Notes: generated by a model from the sequence alone, not told the origin. Shown: positions 1-8,383, numbered from the stretch's first letter. The stretch: 64,000 bases of DNA from Nitrospiraceae bacterium (GCA_013140715.1 JABFSG010000048.1:38033-102032), one strand, 5' to 3'. Numbers and translations: made by a program.

Positions 1-767
1 GTAACCAACTGACGGGACACAAGCTTGGGCGCAAGGGCCCCGGGAACCAACACCGCTCCGATCACGAGATCTGCTGCAAGTACAGCCTCCTCAATAGCCG
101 CTGTCGTTGAAGCCAACGTAACAATCCGCCCATGATATTGATCATCCAAATAGCGTAATCGTTCCAGATCCAGATTGATCACCGTCACCTGGGCTCCCAT
201 GCCGACCGCGATGCGTGTTGCTGCACTCCCGACTACGCCAGCGCCAAGCACCACTACCCGCGCCGGCTCAACACCTGGCACTCCCCCCAGCAGCAGGCCG
301 CGCCCTCCCTGCGTCTTTTCGAGATAGCGCGCCCCGATCTGCACCGACATCCGTCCAGCGATTTCACTCATCGGCTTGAGCATCGGTAACGTACCGTCTT
401 TGGCTTCGATCGTCTCACGGGCAATGGCGGTGATTCTGGTATCCAAGAGCGTTTTTGTGAGTTCCGGCAAGGAGGCCAAATGGAGATAGGTAAAGAGAGT
501 CTGGTCTGGACGGAACAAGGGGCATTCAGACAGTAGCGGTTCCTTCACCTTCACAATGAGCGTTGCTTTCTGAAACAGCTGCTCTTTTGATTCTGCTACA
601 GTGGCGCCGGCGTTCCGGTAATCCCCATCTGAATAGCCACTGCCGGCTCCAGCCGATGGTTCGACCCAGATATCGTGGCCGGCCTGACGCAACGTCCGCA
701 CTCCATCGGGCGTGATACTGACGCGATACTCGTGATCCTTGATCTCTTTGGGGATTCCGATGACCAT
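1..767 (-). CDS. ald: alanine dehydrogenase, N-terminal part (3' end outside window)
   Basis: This gene runs off the left edge, so only about 255 N-terminal residues are seen. The translation opens with [17 protein letters not shown], the substrate-binding N-terminal block of alanine dehydrogenases, followed by [10 protein letters not shown] near residue 95. A Rossmann glycine motif, [12 protein letters not shown], lies near residue 170. The family interconverts L-alanine with pyruvate and ammonia using NAD in the cytoplasm. The ATG at 765-767 has GGAGGG about 7 nt upstream, which fixes the start. It reads away from the repeat element at 820-963 and shows no operon partner in view. The related N-terminal domain of transhydrogenase PntA is less likely given the motif spacing. 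Confidence 0.93.
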   Translation of the reverse strand, partial: MVIGIPKEIKDHEYRVSITPDGVRTLRQAGHDIWVEPSAGAGSGYSDGDYRNAGATVAESKEQLFQKATLIVKVKEPLLSECPLFRPDQTLFTYLHLASLPELTKTLLDTRITAIARETIEAKDGTLPMLKPMSEIAGRMSVQIGARYLEKTQGGRGLLLGGVPGVEPARVVVLGAGVVGSAATRIAVGMGAQVTVINLDLERLRYLDDQYHGRIVTLASTTAAIEEAVLAADLVIGAVLVPGALAPKLVSRQLV

Positions 768-819
768 GGTCGCTCCCTCCTCGCGCAATCTATTCCGGTA
801 TTACTCTCTCCATTCTATA

Positions 820-963
820 GCAGGACGCTGAAAAAGTCCGCCAGTGGCAGAAACCGTGGCGCGTGATGCGTGCGAGTCGGTTTGTTTCTCTTGTTCATTT
901 GGTTTGTTTGGTTGGGCGAACCTAACCAAATGAACACAACAAACCAGATGAACCAGATCAACC
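820..963. repeat. gene-end repeat terminus followed by a 9-nt-periodic hairpin
   Basis: Positions 820-844 carry the terminal module GCAGGACGCTGAAAAAGTCC, preceded by TA. From 879 to 963 follows an imperfect inverted repeat. Its perfect inner stem pairs GTTCATTTGGTT with AACCAAATGAAC. The right arm reads as consecutive 9-mers all starting AAC (AACCAAATG, AACACAACA, AACCAGATG, AACCAGATC). The left arm gives the same kind of 9-mers on the other strand. The stretch 768-1057 holds no gene that I can support. Related copies lie at 33530-33609, 35499-35554, 58058-58172 and 62768-62852. Confidence 0.8.
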
Positions 964-1057
964 CCTCTCGCCTGTCTTGCAGTCAGGTGGACAGTGCGCG
1001 CAGGCCTGTTGTAAGATTCGTCCGTTCTTCATCTCACGAGCGACAGAGGGAGGTTCT

Positions 1058-1441
1058 ATGGATTCAACGTCTGGGTCCTGCAATGCTTGCGGCGCCACTG
1101 GCATCGCGCTCATGAAGTTATCGCTCGGGAAGGACTTCTTTGGCCGGGCTTACGACCGACTGTCTCCCTCGACCGATCAAAGTCCGAAATGGTACTGCGA
1201 AGGCTGCTCGATGCAGAAAAATCTCCAACGGGACTTTCGGGATATTGTGGGGGAATTCGACAAACTGACAGCCTGCCAAGGTTCTATTCTGTCTACTCAG
1301 GAAGAATTTCAACGGGCTTCGTTACGATTGCGGGAGATTGCGACGATTCTTTCCGGAGTGGCTGGGCACTCCCCATTCCTGACCGCAGCCGATGTGACCC
1401 AACTGATCGGGCGTATGCAGATCACCACGATGCAGGCCTAG
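1058..1441 (+). CDS. small protein with two CxxC pairs, possible zinc-binding
   Basis: This is a 127-residue soluble protein that I do not recognise. The pairs CNAC near residue 8 and CEGC near residue 47 could form one four-cysteine zinc site. The C-terminal half is a predicted helix rich in Glu, Gln and Arg (residues about 55-115), suggesting a coiled or helical bundle. The ATG at 1058 has GAGGGAGG about 5 nt upstream; an earlier in-frame start at 977 lies inside the repeat region and lacks a ribosome site. The TAG stop at 1439-1441 is the first part of the repeat element that follows, so the element supplies the stop codon. Confidence 0.7.
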   Translation: MDSTSGSCNACGATGIALMKLSLGKDFFGRAYDRLSPSTDQSPKWYCEGCSMQKNLQRDFRDIVGEFDKLTACQGSILSTQEEFQRASLRLREIATILSGVAGHSPFLTAADVTQLIGRMQITTMQA

Positions 1442-1643
1442 CAGGATGCTGAAAAAGTCCGCCAGCTTCGTTCTCGTTTCGCTCAGAGGTTCAACGTACC
1501 GAAGTGTACGCCTCACCTCTTCGCTCGCTGCGGCCTTGCTGGACAGACTTTTTGAGCATCCTGCTTGGTGTTCTCCTCTCGTCTCAGACGTGCGGATCGA
1601 TGAAGTCCTGGCGTGGCCACATAATTTTTCCAGAGCCTGCTAG
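1441..1643. repeat. composite MITE-like repeat element, about 200 bp
   Basis: The element begins GCAGGATGCTGAAAAAGTCC and has a matching inverted end, ACTTTTTGAGCATCCTGC, near 1545-1563. A hairpin core lies between them. It is followed by an 80-nt extension ending TTTTTCCAGAGCCTGCTAG at 1625-1643. The same left end and the same extension recur at 33487-33699, but with a different core. A further copy of the core type sits in opposite orientation at 36057-36186. It separates the CxxC gene from the iron-sulfur operon and contains no supported gene. Confidence 0.75.
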
Positions 1644-1660
1644 ACAAACAGGAACCATTC

Positions 1661-2011
1661 ATGTCGACATTCACCAGGCATATTTTTGTCTGCACAAATC
1701 AGCGGAGCCCCGACGATCCCCGCGGGAGCTGCTCTAAGCTTGGTTCCGAAGCGCTCCATGCCTGCTTTAAACAGGAAGCGAAACGGCTGGACTTGAAGGA
1801 CATCGTTCGCGCCAACAAAGCCGGGTGCCTTGATCATTGTGCGCAAGGGCCAAGCGTCGTGATTTATCCCGAAGGCGTGTGGTACCAAGTTAAAACAGAA
1901 GCCGACGTGACGGAAATCATGGAGCGCCACGTCGTCAAGGGCGAGGTTGTGACCCGTCTCGTGATGCCCGATCACCCTGTTCCCGCGACCGTCCCTCCGC
2001 TCACATCGTAG
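1661..2011 (+). CDS. thioredoxin-like [2Fe-2S] ferredoxin
   Basis: This 116-residue protein matches the short thioredoxin-fold [2Fe-2S] ferredoxins (Shethna type). The four likely cluster ligands are Cys11 (HIFVCTN), Cys24 (RGSC), Cys56 and Cys60 (KAGCLDHC); Cys35 is extra. The segment GPSVVIYPEGVWY is the usual strand after the last ligand pair. It should carry electrons in the cytoplasm, with no partner identifiable from sequence. ATG at 1661 is preceded by a weak AGGAA. It is the first gene of a tight three-gene operon (22-nt gap, then an overlap) that ends with a bacterial-type two-cluster ferredoxin, so the three products probably act together. Confidence 0.87.
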   Translation: MSTFTRHIFVCTNQRSPDDPRGSCSKLGSEALHACFKQEAKRLDLKDIVRANKAGCLDHCAQGPSVVIYPEGVWYQVKTEADVTEIMERHVVKGEVVTRLVMPDHPVPATVPPLTS

Positions 2012-2033
2012 CGCCGCAGCAACAAGGATCGTC

Positions 2034-2447
2034 ATGGCCGTTGAAGAAAAGTGGAAAGCCAACCTGGAAAAGGTGGCCTTCATGAAACAGTTTCCTGGGT
2101 TACTCGGAGCCTGGGATTCGTTGGCGGGAAAAACCGTCGAAGCTGTCATCCCTCTCAAGGGGAGGCAGGGTACTGCGGTGCTGGTATGCACTGATGGTAC
2201 CTTTATGGTCGTGTCCCCGATGGCGCCGGAACCCTCTGAGTTGGGGGAGGCCTTGGCAGCGGCGCGGGAGGTTCTTGAGCCTGCCCATCAGGAGGCCTAT
2301 ATAGAGTATGACCGATTGGTCAAGAAGGACAGAGACGCTCTCAAGTCAGCCAGGGTCGAGAAGATTCTCGGGGCGATTCACAACAATCTGGAGCAGCATC
2401 CGGAATTGAAAGATCGGTTGAAAGAGCTTGTGAAGGAGTGGAAGTGA
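2034..2447 (+). CDS. hypothetical protein between two ferredoxin genes
   Basis: This 137-residue soluble protein is not one I recognise. The N-terminal 75 residues look like a small alpha/beta domain (AVIPLKGRQGTAVLVC and GTFMVVSP strands). The C-terminal 55 residues are strongly helical and charged, ending KDRLKELVKEWK. It has one cysteine only, so it should not hold an iron-sulfur cluster by itself. The ATG at 2034 follows AAGGA. It overlaps the downstream ferredoxin start by four bases (GTGA), indicating translational coupling. Its place between two ferredoxins suggests an accessory or partner protein, but that is inference. Confidence 0.75.
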   Translation: MAVEEKWKANLEKVAFMKQFPGLLGAWDSLAGKTVEAVIPLKGRQGTAVLVCTDGTFMVVSPMAPEPSELGEALAAAREVLEPAHQEAYIEYDRLVKKDRDALKSARVEKILGAIHNNLEQHPELKDRLKELVKEWK

Positions 2448-2740
2448 GCAGCCTCCCGGATAGAAACATGTTCGAGATCTTTTCTCAAGGTCTCTTTGAA
2501 GGAGTCAAACCCATGATGGTCATTCGCGATCACCTCGTCCGTCATCCAGACCGTTGCACCCATCAAGCCATTTGTGTTCCGATCTGCCCGACCGGTGCTT
2601 GGCTCTCGACCCCACCCTACAAGTTCGATCCTTCCCGCTGTCTGGAAAGCTGTCGCCTCTGCCTGGATGCCTGCCCTTCACAGGCGATCTATGGAGTGTT
2701 CAAGAAGGGAGAGAAGATGCTGGAGCCGCAAAAAAAATAG
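2444..2740 (+). CDS. 2x[4Fe-4S] ferredoxin
   Basis: This is a 98-residue ferredoxin with two cysteine blocks. The first reads CTHQAICVPICPTGAW near residues 40-55 and the second CLESCRLCLDACPSQAIY near residues 68-85. Each has the CxxCxxC...CP pattern, although the first block spaces its early cysteines unusually (C-x5-C-x3-C) and may bind its cluster atypically. It is an electron carrier in the cytoplasm. I start it at the GTG at 2444, which overlaps the previous stop as GTGA and has AAGGAG five bases upstream; a GTG at 2438 is also in frame but would sit on that ribosome site. It ends the three-gene operon, followed by a long hairpin. Confidence 0.85.
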   Translation: MSSLPDRNMFEIFSQGLFEGVKPMMVIRDHLVRHPDRCTHQAICVPICPTGAWLSTPPYKFDPSRCLESCRLCLDACPSQAIYGVFKKGEKMLEPQKK

Positions 2741-2764
2741 GTCGGGTGTGTCAGGGCCTGTCGC

Positions 2765-2892
2765 TTCCTCGCCTCCAGAGCGCGCAAGCCTGCTCTGTGG
2801 GGCGGAAACCTTCTGGAATTCCCTCGCAGACTCGGTCAGTTCCAGCTTTCCTTCCCCACAGAGCAGGCTTGCGAATCTCGCTCTTGCGACGA
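2765..2892. repeat. long hairpin after the ferredoxin operon
   Basis: A perfect 20-bp inverted repeat, CGCAAGCCTGCTCTGTGGGG at 2783-2802, pairs with 2854-2873. Inside it, GGAAA/TTTCC and CTGGAA/TTCCAG extend the stem toward a loop near 2825-2838. No T-run follows, so it is not a standard intrinsic terminator, though it may protect the 3' end of the transcript. The rest of the 2741-3072 gap shows no supported gene. Confidence 0.75.
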
Positions 2893-3072
2893 AAGTCCGC
2901 GCCAAGGCCCTGAAACACCCTGTGTGAGAGAGCGAAAGATCGGATCGTATCTGCTCGGCGAGTGCGGTGACCCAAGCCGCACCTAGGCTGCGACGTTGGC
3001 TCATCAACCCAACCGAAGGTTTGCGGCAGACCGGAAGGGCAAAGAGTGAGGATGCGGTAGAGGACCAGACCA

Positions 3073-4134
3073 TTAAGGACGCGGAATCCACACATGGTTC
3101 ACTGGATTTGCGTCTTCCATGACGCCCTGCGGAACCTGCATTGGATTAGCAGTCAGGATTACATACTGATGAGAAATTAAACGAGGCTTAGTCAATATCG
3201 CGGACGGATCACGGCCAATACTAACTGTGTAGGGAGGAGGTAAAGAGCGAGGGCCGACGAATAACTGCACATAGCAGGTAATGACTCCACCACCTCGTTC
3301 TACGGCAAGAATGTGCGTCCACTTAGTGGGCCTCATACCTCGTCTGAAATTTTCAACAAACTGGTCGTCACGTTGCTGTACAAACCGGGAAATCTCCCCG
3401 CCATTCCAGATGAAGTCCTTGATTCCATCGAACTCGCGTTCATGACCAGTGAGCTCTGGAAACATCTTGAGTGTGTAATGAAAAGCGATCTTCGCCACGG
3501 CTCGAAAATATGGAGCTGCGGCGTGGGTGTTCACGACAAGCTGTATCTTCTGAGGAGGAAATTCTGTCGTTGTCCAGTTTGCTGGAGGTTGAAAACCCAG
3601 CGATCGAATTAAGTCTTCGACCCACGAAATTTCTTCGGGCAAAGCAATGGCGTGAACCGGTTTGGCATTTTCAATCCCATGCGCTCGAAGATACTGCCTG
3701 AGCATTTCCGGATTTTCCCGCATACTGTCCAAGAGAGGCACTGGCTGAGCGTCAGCCAATGAGTGCTCAAACACTATTTGTCGAAGTGGGAAAACGTCTT
3801 CGCTTCCAGCCTGAATCTCCCAGAGCAAATCATACCGCCAACCTGGAGCTCTCCCGACCATTAGCAAAGGGTCCACTCTCGCAGCTCGCTTGTAAAAGGG
3901 ATTGGGAGGCAGGCCGTTCTTTCCTCGGACGCCAATGAGCCAACGAAAGAAGACTGTAGGACCGGCACGACCAAACTGAGTCTCTACTCTCCTGCCTAGC
4001 TCATTATTGCAGTTCTCACAGATGCGATCATTTAGTAACTCCATTCCAGAAAAACGACCGATCGCCTCGGGCAGATAATGTTCGGGTGAGAAGTTTTTAC
4101 TGTGTGGGCCAGGATAAATGCATTGTCTAGCCAT
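3073..4134 (-). CDS. HNH-endonuclease-like protein with an incomplete metal site
   Basis: This 353-residue protein begins CIYPGPHSKNFSPEHYLPEA and continues to ICENCNNELG near residues 38-46. That is the layout of HNH proteins of the C-x2-C...H...CxxC(N) type. Here the first pair is broken: Cys5 is kept but the expected second cysteine (CxYC) is Pro. The EH of SPEHYLPEA and the CENCNN block are present. Residues 50-350 form a large domain that I do not recognise, without membrane segments. A nuclease or DNA-binding role is family inference. It starts 20 nt downstream of the squalene synthase gene on the same strand, with no clear ribosome site. Confidence 0.55.
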   Translation of the reverse strand: MARQCIYPGPHSKNFSPEHYLPEAIGRFSGMELLNDRICENCNNELGRRVETQFGRAGPTVFFRWLIGVRGKNGLPPNPFYKRAARVDPLLMVGRAPGWRYDLLWEIQAGSEDVFPLRQIVFEHSLADAQPVPLLDSMRENPEMLRQYLRAHGIENAKPVHAIALPEEISWVEDLIRSLGFQPPANWTTTEFPPQKIQLVVNTHAAAPYFRAVAKIAFHYTLKMFPELTGHEREFDGIKDFIWNGGEISRFVQQRDDQFVENFRRGMRPTKWTHILAVERGGGVITCYVQLFVGPRSLPPPYTVSIGRDPSAILTKPRLISHQYVILTANPMQVPQGVMEDANPVNHVWIPRP

Positions 4135-4153
4135 TGAAAATCCGAGAGCCTGT

Positions 4154-5200
4154 TTAGATAATCTGTTTCCGCAATCGGCCCCAGTAGGCTGTTCCCACGT
4201 AGCCGCAGGCGAAGGTGCCGGTGGTGAGTGCCATGATTTGGTAGACCTTGCTGCGAGGGATTTTCACTTTTACGGCGGGGTTCAGGAGATTGGGGGAATT
4301 CATGACGAGCTTCAGCGATTCTCCTGCAGAGAGGATCGGCCACATGCAGGAGAGCCGGAGGCGTGTTTCGTGTCTTGGAATTGCCATGGCATACATCCAC
4401 CCTTGATCGAGATGCGCGATGGCCATACGAACGAGTTTGCTCAGCACTGGCCGAAAGCGCGAAAGATTTTCTTGATTCAGCAGATCGCGCGGTTTGAGTC
4501 CCGCTTCGGCCAGCATGGGCGTCGGCACATAGCAGCGGCCTTTCTGGAGGTCGTGTGCGATATCTTTGACGATGTTCGTGAGCTGCAGCCCCTTCCCAAA
4601 TCTCACGCCGACCTCCGACATCTCCCGTACCTTCCATGCAGCCAAGGCCTTCCGGTGCGCACACATGAGATCCGTCCAGAATTCGCCGACGCAACCGGCC
4701 ACGTAATAGGTATAGCGGTCCAGATCGTCAAGCGTCTTCAGCGCAACCAGATCTTCGGCCGATTGTCCTGGGAAGACGGCGAGATCCATCTCCATCCCCT
4801 GTGTGAGCGTGGTCATGAGCCGTTGTATGCGGCGGCGATCGTCCGGTGAAAACTCTTGGAGCAATCTAAAACAGTCCTCCAGTCGTTCAAGGAGTACGCG
4901 CTCGGACGAATCTTTCTGGAGCGGCCCCATGGCTCGTTGGATGTCAGTGATCTGTCTCCAGGAGATCTGATCACTGACGAACTGCCCCTTGAGCTGGCCG
5001 AGGAAATCCAATCGGCGTGGCCGATCGATCAATTCTGTATCGGCAATCGTATCGGCAGCCCGAGCGAAGAGGTAGGCCAAGCTCACCTGATCGCGCACAC
5101 CTGCTGGAACTACGGCCAATGTTGTGTAGAAGAGACGGGAGACTTGCTTGAGAAGATCGTTGAGTAATTCCTGCCTGGTGGACTCTATATTCGTAGCCAC
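4154..5200 (-). CDS. squalene/phytoene synthase family protein
   Basis: This 348-residue head-to-head prenyl transferase should condense two farnesyl (or geranylgeranyl) diphosphates into squalene or a related C30/C40 product at the membrane. The first aspartate motif appears as ARAADTIADT near residues 47-56. The YTYYVAGCVGEFW block lies near 163-175, and the second Asp motif, NIVKDIAHDLQKGRCYVP, near 209-226. A C-terminal hydrophobic stretch (TGTFACGYVGTAYW) may anchor it, as in squalene synthases. Start is GTG at 5200, two bases after the cupredoxin gene, so the pair is one operon. Squalene for hopanoids is the likely role; carotenoid precursor synthesis is the alternative. Confidence 0.88.
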   Translation of the reverse strand: MATNIESTRQELLNDLLKQVSRLFYTTLAVVPAGVRDQVSLAYLFARAADTIADTELIDRPRRLDFLGQLKGQFVSDQISWRQITDIQRAMGPLQKDSSERVLLERLEDCFRLLQEFSPDDRRRIQRLMTTLTQGMEMDLAVFPGQSAEDLVALKTLDDLDRYTYYVAGCVGEFWTDLMCAHRKALAAWKVREMSEVGVRFGKGLQLTNIVKDIAHDLQKGRCYVPTPMLAEAGLKPRDLLNQENLSRFRPVLSKLVRMAIAHLDQGWMYAMAIPRHETRLRLSCMWPILSAGESLKLVMNSPNLLNPAVKVKIPRSKVYQIMALTTGTFACGYVGTAYWGRLRKQII

Positions 5201-5202
5201 AC

Positions 5203-5643
5203 CTATCGCACTTCCAGCTTCCCTTCCATCCCTTTGTCGCGATGGCTGGGCAACGGCCAGAGCCGTTTATCGCAGTAGATGGAAAATGTGCCTGGATGAG
5301 CCGGTGTAAATGTTATGATGAATGTCTTACCGGCGCTCACATCCTGCTCGATCGATAGACTTCCCGCCGGGTCCTTGATGATGAAATTGTGCGGGATCAT
5401 CATGGTCACACTGGTCAATGTTAGTTCAACCGGCTTTCCAGCTTCGACAATGATGTGGTTTGGGGCATATGAGTAGCTATCGAGTGTGATGGTGGTTCGC
5501 TGCACCCCATCTGCTGCTACGGGAATTACCGCAGCATGGTCTGATTGAAGGGGCTCCGCTGCAACAGCGATTACCGCGCCGACGGAGGTCACCAAACAGA
5601 CAGCCGCCCACATGTAGAGCCATCGCATCGGCACCTTCCGCAT
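5203..5643 (-). CDS. exported cupredoxin-domain protein
   Basis: This 146-residue protein has a signal peptide (RWLYMWAAVCLVTSVGAVIAVAAE, cleavage near residue 29) and one cupredoxin barrel. Copper ligands of a type 1 site are visible: His in MMIPHNFII near residue 93, Cys in IYCDKR near 126, His in LPSHRDK near 135 and Met in KGMEG near 139. It is probably a periplasmic electron carrier or copper-binding protein. It is co-transcribed with the squalene/phytoene synthase gene downstream. The link between the two is not explained by sequence. Nothing appears truncated. Confidence 0.83.
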   Translation of the reverse strand: MRKVPMRWLYMWAAVCLVTSVGAVIAVAAEPLQSDHAAVIPVAADGVQRTTITLDSYSYAPNHIIVEAGKPVELTLTSVTMMIPHNFIIKDPAGSLSIEQDVSAGKTFIITFTPAHPGTFSIYCDKRLWPLPSHRDKGMEGKLEVR

Positions 5644-5862
5644 GAGTCAGTTCTACCAGGAAGAACGAGAATCGGTCAACTTTCCTCAGGAGTTTCAGTG
5701 ACTTCGAAAGACTTGACCTTGGCATTTCAGGAGTTATTTCTTCACGCATGATTGTCATTGGATCTCGATTGAGATGCATTTCACCGAGTCGCTTAGTATA
5801 ATCACTGTCATGAACGGCTTGTCCGATAACGGGGCAAGAGCCTGGTCGCGAAGGAGGTCTCG

Positions 5863-6750
5863 ATGAAGTGGATGAAAGGCATGTTTCTACTGTTGGCCGC
5901 CAATATTCTGATCATGGTGACACTCTCCCTCACCGTGCCGATCCTCATTAACGTCGTTCTGCCTATGTTCGGGATCGATTTACGAGGGGCAGTAGATCTC
6001 AGTTCGCTTGTCTGGGCTCTCGCCTTCGGCTTCGGTGGTGCGTTTATCAGTTTGGCATTTTCCAAACAGATGGCTCGGGCCATGTTGGACTGTCGCCAGA
6101 TTACCCAACCTCGATCGCAAGCTGAACAGGTTATTTACGGCACTGTCCAAGAAATCGCGCAACGGCTCAAAATTACGATGCCGGAGGTATGGATCTACGA
6201 CTCCCCTGATCCCAACGCGTTCGCGACCGGTCCCAGCAAGAATAATTCAATGGTGGCTGTTTCGACCGGGTTGTTGAGCAACTTACAAGAACAAGAAGTA
6301 CGAGCCGTGCTTGCCCACGAAATGGGGCATGTATACAACGGAGACATGTTCGCGACCACCGTGCTGGCAGGGCTGATGAACACCTTTGTATACTACATTG
6401 CGATGTGGGTGCGTCGGTTCTTTGCGGAGCGTGATCAAGCGATGCTTGGCTTTGGCTTGTCGATCGTGATTCAGATCGTCGTCAGTATTATGGCTTCGGT
6501 CCTGATCTGCTGGTTCTCACGGCAGCGTGAATATGGCGCGGATGCCTTTTCCGCCAAGGTATACGGCAAGGATTCGATGATCTCGGCCCTTCGCGCGATC
6601 GATCGATGGGTCAGTCGTTCGCAGGTCGAGTATTCCGGACAGGATGCGCTTGCGACGATGAAGATCTCCGGCAATACCTCTGGATTTATGCGTCTGTTTG
6701 CCACGCATCCACCGATGGAAGCACGCATTGAGGCCTTGGAGCGGCTCTAA
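5863..6750 (+). CDS. htpX: HtpX family membrane zinc metalloprotease
   Basis: This is a 295-residue integral membrane protease for membrane protein quality control. The zinc motif HEMGH lies near residues 152-156, with the third ligand Glu in REYGADAFSAK near 222. Two N-terminal membrane segments (residues 5-32 and 46-65) and two central ones (about 165-182 and 195-216) match HtpX. A GAAGGAGGT ribosome site precedes the ATG at 5863. The next gene starts 2 nt after its stop, so htpX and the peroxidase form a stress-type operon. Length and motifs are normal for the family. Confidence 0.95.
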   Translation: MKWMKGMFLLLAANILIMVTLSLTVPILINVVLPMFGIDLRGAVDLSSLVWALAFGFGGAFISLAFSKQMARAMLDCRQITQPRSQAEQVIYGTVQEIAQRLKITMPEVWIYDSPDPNAFATGPSKNNSMVAVSTGLLSNLQEQEVRAVLAHEMGHVYNGDMFATTVLAGLMNTFVYYIAMWVRRFFAERDQAMLGFGLSIVIQIVVSIMASVLICWFSRQREYGADAFSAKVYGKDSMISALRAIDRWVSRSQVEYSGQDALATMKISGNTSGFMRLFATHPPMEARIEALERL

Positions 6751-6752
6751 TC

Positions 6753-7382
6753 GTGAGGTGCTCCCTGAAATTACGTTACCTATTGTTGGGATTGTTCGCC
6801 GGTATCGGCGTGATCGCCGATGCTGGATTGAGCAACTTGCTTCAGCCGAGTGTTGCACAGGCGAAACAGGAAGGGACCGTACTCATGGCAGCACAGACAC
6901 CCATGGTCTATGACTTTATACTGAACGATATCGATGGCAAGCCGGTCTCATTGAGTCAGTTCCGTGGCAAGGTACTATTATTGGTCAATACGGCCAGCTT
7001 CTGCGGTAATACGCCTCAGTATACCGACCTCGAGACGATGTATGAACAGTATCGGGAGAAAGGTTTCGAAATTCTGGCGTTCCCCGCGAACAGCTTCGGA
7101 CAGCAGGAGCCGGGTACGGATGCGGAGATCAAAGGGTTTTGTTTGACCAAGTACAGCGTGAGCTTCCCTCTCTTCAGCAAGATCAGCGTGAAGGGCGAGG
7201 ACAAACATCCGCTGTACCGGTATCTGACTGAGCAGAGTCCTTTTCCCGGCGAAGTGGAGTGGAACTTTCAGAAGTATTTAGTCGATCGTTCAGGAAAGGT
7301 CGCCGCCAAGTACCGTCACCGCACCAAGCCGTCGGCGCCGGAGGTCATGCAGGATGTCGAGCGAGCGCTTGCGGCCCACTGA
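6753..7382 (+). CDS. exported glutathione peroxidase family protein
   Basis: This 209-residue thiol peroxidase carries an N-terminal signal sequence (about residues 1-37, ending SVAQA), so it acts outside the cytoplasm. The catalytic Cys is in NTASFCGNTPQY near residue 88. The other tetrad residues are visible as Gln in SFGQQEPG and Trp-Asn in VEWNF. Cysteine replaces the selenocysteine of animal enzymes, and bacterial members usually use thioredoxin-like donors. GTG at 6753 is the chosen start, 2 nt after htpX. Shared transcription with htpX suggests a role in oxidative envelope stress. Export of this family is less common than cytoplasmic forms. Confidence 0.9.
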   Translation: MRCSLKLRYLLLGLFAGIGVIADAGLSNLLQPSVAQAKQEGTVLMAAQTPMVYDFILNDIDGKPVSLSQFRGKVLLLVNTASFCGNTPQYTDLETMYEQYREKGFEILAFPANSFGQQEPGTDAEIKGFCLTKYSVSFPLFSKISVKGEDKHPLYRYLTEQSPFPGEVEWNFQKYLVDRSGKVAAKYRHRTKPSAPEVMQDVERALAAH

Positions 7383-7387
7383 CGCAT

Positions 7388-7672
7388 TCAAGTTTTTCGA
7401 TAAAATGAAATACTCGCGCGGTATTCTTGGATAGCAGCGGCCAGGGCTTGGCTGCCTAAAGGAATGTTTGCGTCCAGAGCATCTTCAATTTTTGGATCGT
7501 CGATTTCGACGTCATAGCGGTCTTGCATGTTCGTCCTGACCGGTCCCTGCGTCACCTCGCGCGGCATGAATATCTCTTTCCAGACTTCTTTCTCGACCAG
7601 ACAGACATCTCTGAATCGCTCATAGAGCAGCGTCAGCTTCTCTTGATCCGTGACTTTGATGCGTTCTCCCAT
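7388..7672 (-). CDS. hypothetical protein, 94 residues
   Basis: This is a small, charged, soluble protein that I do not recognise. It is mainly helical (TDQEKLTLLYERFRD at residues 8-22; SQALAAAIQEYRAS near 74-87), with an acidic middle, VEIDDPKIEDALD. There are no cysteine motifs beyond one Cys and no membrane segment. The ATG at 7672 follows AGAGGAAC at good spacing, which supports translation. It converges on the peroxidase gene with only 5 nt between stops, and it is separated by about 75 nt from the next minus-strand gene. Confidence 0.7.
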   Translation of the reverse strand: MGERIKVTDQEKLTLLYERFRDVCLVEKEVWKEIFMPREVTQGPVRTNMQDRYDVEIDDPKIEDALDANIPLGSQALAAAIQEYRASISFYRKT

Positions 7673-7747
7673 TCTTGTTCCTCTTCTCTATTGCACCCGA
7701 AGTCCCCATGAGTGCTTCACCGTACTCGATAAGGGTGTGGCGGGTGG

Positions 7748-8383
7748 CTAATGCGGATTTGCTCCGGCCGGAGCAGAGCGTTCAACAATAGTAAATCGCA
7801 TGGTACCGACTTGGTTGCCAGCATGAAAAGACTGTTGCCCGAGAGGCGTGATGAACAGTTTCACCAGATATGCTCCAATAGGCCAGGCGTCTCCTGGTTT
7901 CTTGAGTTCCAGGAATCCATAACGCTCATGTCCCGGTACTTCCAAGGTATCTTTACCGAGTGGAGGGGATGAGAGCGATCCCTTTTCTCCCTCTAAAAAC
8001 CATTGGGCGCTGAACTGGGTAGGGTCTTCCAGAGGGGCTGACTCGAACACAATATAGATCGCGGGAATATCCCGATGAAACACCGATCCTGGTTCGATAG
8101 GCTTGAGTCGTGGATCTTGCGTGTACCAGCCTTTTCTCCCGAATGTATCCCACTCGATGTCATACCCCTTGGCCATCTTGATCCAGGTGAAAAGGGATTG
8201 CGGGATGCCTTTTTTTTGTTCATCGAACGACGGGCTTTGAGTGGGATCGACCTCGGTCGTGGTTTGCTCCTTCGGCACAAAAAGATCCCGGGCCTCGACG
8301 GTTTCCCAGGCACCCATGACAACGATGATGCCGGCAAATATGCCCACCAGAACCTCTTTCCCCATACATCTGGTTTCCATCAT
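7748..8383 (-). CDS. hypothetical exported protein
   Basis: This protein of about 211 residues has an N-terminal hydrophobic segment, VLVGIFAGIIVVMGAW, ending near VEA, consistent with a signal peptide or anchor. The rest is a soluble beta-rich domain (AIYIVFESAPL, AQWFLEGEKGSL, GAYLVKLFITPLG, GTMRFTIVER) resembling exported beta-sandwich proteins. I recognise no family. I start at 8383 (MMETRCM), which has GAGGG about 10 nt upstream; an in-frame ATG at 8419 adds 12 residues but has no ribosome site. It is divergent from the MFS transporter gene. Confidence 0.7.
   Translation of the reverse strand: MMETRCMGKEVLVGIFAGIIVVMGAWETVEARDLFVPKEQTTTEVDPTQSPSFDEQKKGIPQSLFTWIKMAKGYDIEWDTFGRKGWYTQDPRLKPIEPGSVFHRDIPAIYIVFESAPLEDPTQFSAQWFLEGEKGSLSSPPLGKDTLEVPGHERYGFLELKKPGDAWPIGAYLVKLFITPLGQQSFHAGNQVGTMRFTIVERSAPAGANPH

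Noticed and set aside
870..1115. Frame encoding Phe-Ile-Trp then Asn-Gln-Met repeats
   Set aside because: This is the 9-nt-periodic hairpin translated. Similar frames occur at other copies on either strand, but one copy has a stop, so a DNA or RNA element is the simpler reading.
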